From contig JAITPS010000211.1 in the NCBI GenBank assembly GCA_031289325.1, positions 1-7,126 of the forward strand: 7,126 bases of DNA, written 5' to 3'. Position 1 is the first letter of the stretch, and each line of letters opens with the position of its first letter. Below the pieces are notes generated by a model. The model was not told where the DNA came from. It worked only from the letters and a program-made list of their open reading frames with translations, and searched no databases. Origin of the DNA: Candidatus Methanovirga meridionalis. GTDB lineage: Archaea > Methanobacteriota > Methanobacteria > Methanobacteriales > Methanobacteriaceae. A program made the translations under genes and the position numbers. Below, piece by piece: positions 5,673 through 7,126 of this stretch.

Positions 5673-5730
5673 TTTTGAATTATTTTTTTATCAGTTGATT
5701 TTTTTGTCATGTTTTAATTATTTTTTTTAT

Positions 5731-5741
5731 TTAAATATTTT
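5731..5741 (-). promoter_or_regulatory. TATA-like box for the pRiA4b-like gene
   Basis: On the minus strand the sequence AAAATATTTAA is centred about 26 bases before the ATG at 5710, the spacing expected for a leaderless archaeal transcript. No ribosome-binding site is present before either the ATG at 5710 or the GTG at 5672. The support is positional, in AT-rich DNA. Confidence 0.35.
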
Positions 5742-5787
5742 ATGAATATTAATTTAATAAATTTCTTTATATAATATTTTTGATAAA

Positions 5788-5967
5788 GTGAGATGTCAAA
5801 AGTGTGGAGATTTTCATATTTTTTATCATCATTTTAATGACTTCACAAGAAAGACTATATTTTCTTTAATGAAGATTCATTTAATTAGCATCATAGAAAT
5901 TTGTAGTCAAAATATATATTTCCATACATATCACACCATATACATATATATTCTGTGGAAAAGTTGA
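5788..5967 (+). pseudogene. Small CxxC ORF, possibly a zinc-ribbon gene fragment
   Basis: From GTG 5788 a 59-codon frame runs to TGA 5965-5967. It begins VRCQKCGDFHIFYHHF, where C-x-x-C-G is typical of zinc ribbons and zinc-finger knuckles. A second cysteine pair is missing; only one further Cys (in IIEICSQN) follows, so the fold would be incomplete. The second half (IYFHTYHTIYIYILW) looks like low-complexity AT-rich translation rather than protein. The GTG lacks a ribosome-binding site. Another frame shows a coding-like stretch at about 5945-6010 (FCGKVEIDLQIYF), so a frameshifted longer gene is possible. I do not recognise the family. Treat it as a likely relic or a tentative small protein. 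Confidence 0.3.
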
Positions 5968-6066
5968 AATTGATTTACAAATCTATTTTAGGAAAAAATC
6001 ACTGAAAAAGGTATAAATGGAATAATAAAGAAAAATTCTCATATAATGCCGTTAAAATAAAAAAAT

Positions 6067-6071
6067 AGGAG
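6067..6071 (+). promoter_or_regulatory. RBS of the broken gene at 6080
   Basis: AGGAG, eight bases before ATG 6080, is a strong archaeal Shine-Dalgarno match in otherwise A-rich sequence. It supports 6080 as the original start, although the frame meets TAA at the fourth codon. Confidence 0.5.
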
Positions 6072-6079
6072 CTAAAGGA

Positions 6080-6446
6080 ATGCATTTCTAAAAAAAAGAA
6101 GAATATAAATTTAGATTTATATATGCACCATATATAACAAGTTTAGTTATTGAAACTGATCAATGGTATGATAACACAACAAAAATCATTGATAATCATT
6201 GATAAAGTAGTTAAATCAAATAAAATAATAATTCAAGCAATAATTATAGAAACAATTAATTTAATTGGTAAATGCAAAGGATGGAAATTAAGAACATCAA
6301 TATGTAAATCTATAAAAGATAATTACATAATTTATAATAAAAACAATTTATTATGCAGAGCAATGAAAGAATTCATTGTCTACGATGGAACATTATCCTT
6401 CACAGAATGTACGGCTTTAATAAGTATGAAAGACTTAAATAATTGA
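6080..6446 (+). pseudogene. Broken gene of unknown function, split by a 10-bp duplication and an early stop
   Basis: From ATG 6080, behind a good AGGAG site, the frame reads MHF then TAA (6089-6091). It continues open as KKEEYKFRFIYAPYITSLV and DQWYDNTTKIID until a TGA at 6200-6202. A perfect 10-bp tandem duplication (AATCATTGAT, 6184-6193 and 6194-6203) shifts the frame there. Removing one copy joins the first half directly to the open frame DKVVKSNKIIIQ...LSFTECTALISMKDLNN, ending at TGA 6444-6446. The restored product would be about 118 residues. I do not recognise it; it is Ile/Lys/Asn-rich and has three or four cysteines in the second half (GKCKGW, SICKS, LLCRAM, TECTAL). The second half alone could start at ATG 6168 (92 aa), but that start has no ribosome-binding site. 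A real short gene cannot be excluded. Confidence 0.5.
6184..6203 (+). repeat. Perfect 10-bp tandem duplication
   Basis: AATCATTGAT occurs twice back to back. Ten bases is not a multiple of three, and the two flanking open frames differ by exactly this shift, so the duplication explains the frame break in the surrounding gene. Confidence 0.9.
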
Positions 6447-6470
6447 ACTTAAATAATTGAACTTAAATAA
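6433..6470 (+). repeat. 14-bp tandem repeat over the stop of the broken gene
   Basis: ACTTAAATAATTGA is repeated at 6433-6446 and 6447-6460, with a partial third copy at 6461-6470. The TGA of the first copy is the stop codon of the preceding frame. It fills the short gap to the convergent Cys/His-rich gene. Confidence 0.9.
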
Positions 6471-6480
6471 CGAAATTATA

Positions 6481-6726
6481 TCATGATTGGAATTGGTTAG
6501 ACATATTAGTTCCATTAGGCATATCACAATCACATGTTTTATTAGAATTTTCCATATAACACATATCACAACAATAGTTATCATGAGCATGATCATGACA
6601 ATTCAACATCTGACATTTTGAACAGATTTTATCATCATTCTGTGAAAACATTAAAAAACATGTAGATATGGAAATAGCTACAACAATCACTAAAATTAAT
6701 AGTATTAAAACATATTTTCTTTTCAT
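6481..6726 (-). CDS. Small membrane-anchored Cys/His-rich protein, putative metal binding
   Basis: An 81-aa protein of unrecognised family. Residues 1-4 (MKRK) are basic and 5-28 form one hydrophobic helix, so it is a signal anchor or signal peptide with the rest outside the membrane. ISTC at 20-23 is a poor lipobox, so a lipoprotein is possible but unlikely. The remainder has eight cysteines and three histidines: CSKC (35-38), CHDHAH (43-48), CCDMC (52-56) and CDC (65-67), plus several methionines. This density suggests binding of soft metals such as Cu, Zn or Ni, or several disulfides; neither is shown. The start is well supported: on the minus strand GGAG (6737-6734) stands seven bases before the ATG. 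It converges on the broken gene with a 34-bp gap. Confidence 0.75.
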   Translation of the reverse strand: MKRKYVLILLILVIVVAISISTCFLMFSQNDDKICSKCQMLNCHDHAHDNYCCDMCYMENSNKTCDCDMPNGTNMSNQFQS

Positions 6727-6750
6727 TTAAATGCTCCGTTTATATTATTT

Positions 6751-6803
6751 ATTTATAATATTACTTATTTATTTATTTATAATATTACTTATTTATAATA
6801 TTA
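6751..6803 (-). promoter_or_regulatory. Repeated TATA-like promoter region of the Cys/His-rich gene
   Basis: The + strand word ATTTATAATATTACTT occurs at 6751-6766 and 6775-6790, and its first 13 bases again at 6791-6803. On the minus strand each copy contains TATTATAAAT, a fair archaeal TATA box. The copy near 6782 would put transcription start close to 6755, giving a leader of about 28 bases that includes the GGAG ribosome-binding site. Which copy is used cannot be told from sequence. Confidence 0.45.
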
Positions 6804-6920
6804 TTTTTTATAATTATAGTCATTATGGGAAAAGTTCTTAAATTTTGAATAATAAACTTTTTTATTATAATTATTTAATTTTAAATATTAATTTATAAAA
6901 ATCCATAATTTTAAATATTT

Positions 6921-7126
6921 TAAATTTTAATTAATATAAATAATTTTCAATTAATATAAATAATTTTCAATTAATATAAATAATTTTCAATTAATATAAA
7001 TAATTTTCAATTAATATAAATAAATTTTAATTAATATAAATAAATTTTAATTAATATAAATAAATTTTAATTAATATAAATAAATTTTAATTAATATAAA
7101 TAAATTTTAATTAATATAAATAAATT
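6921..7126. repeat. 20-bp AT-only/AT-rich tandem array, two variants in blocks
   Basis: Ten complete 20-bp units and a partial one run to the window edge. Unit A is TAAATTTTAATTAATATAAA; unit B is TAATTTTCAATTAATATAAA, differing at two positions. The order is A (6921), B four times (6941-7020), then A five times (7021-7120) and the first six bases of another. There are no spacers, so it is not a CRISPR array. The array continues beyond the window, so its full length is unknown. Confidence 0.95.

Noticed and set aside
6150..6167. TTG 6150 as the start of the ORF ending at 6446
   Set aside because: No start signal, and the region is coding-like in another frame that joins the ORF when the 10-bp duplication is removed.
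6921..7126. CRISPR array
   Set aside because: The units are directly abutting with no unique spacers, and no cas gene is seen.

Overview
The window looks like chromosomal DNA of a very AT-rich hydrogenotrophic methanogenic archaeon of the order Methanobacteriales, most likely Methanobrevibacter or a close relative. This rests on three things: eight consecutive membrane genes recognisable as the start of the eha (energy-converting hydrogenase A) operon, archaeal GGTGA / GAGGT ribosome-binding sites with some GTG starts, and archaeal TATA-type promoters. The genus is an inference. The family calls come from recalled sequence patterns, not a database search.

Layout. Positions 1-264 are non-coding and hold nine 10-bp units of phased T-tracts (121-210), followed by a TATA box placed so that the ehaA mRNA would be leaderless or nearly so. 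Positions 265-3809 hold ehaA, B, C, D, E, F, G and H, all on the + strand and tightly packed. Two junctions (A/B and D/E) use the same 8-bp stop/start overlap with an identical GGTGA-N5-GTG arrangement. These are membrane subunits of the Eha complex, which uses an ion gradient to drive ferredoxin reduction with H2 and keeps the CO2-reducing cycle primed. The usual following genes (ehaI onward, including the hydrogenase large and small subunits and the ferredoxin-type proteins) are not here. The cluster stops after ehaH at about 670 bp of AT-rich DNA that holds a possible terminator, a pseudoknot-capable inverted-repeat element and a short helix-turn-helix-like coding fossil.

Positions 4482-5255 encode a Rossmann-fold NAD(P)-binding protein of the 6-phosphogluconate / 3-hydroxyisobutyrate dehydrogenase superfamily. 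Converging on it from the other strand (5280-5672) is a protein of the plasmid pRiA4b ORF-3 family whose start may be displaced by a frameshift. Positions 5673-6480 look like decayed coding DNA: a small CxxC ORF, then a broken gene (6080-6446) whose two halves join into one frame if a perfect 10-bp tandem duplication is removed. Positions 6481-6726 (- strand) encode a small membrane-anchored Cys/His-rich protein with a clear ribosome-binding site and repeated TATA-like upstream sequence. The window ends inside a 20-bp tandem array (6921-7126) made of two sequence variants arranged in blocks.

The left half is thus a conserved energy-metabolism operon, possibly cut short or split. The right half is an accessory, repeat-rich region with signs of gene decay. 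I see no RNA gene, no CRISPR array and no intact insertion sequence.
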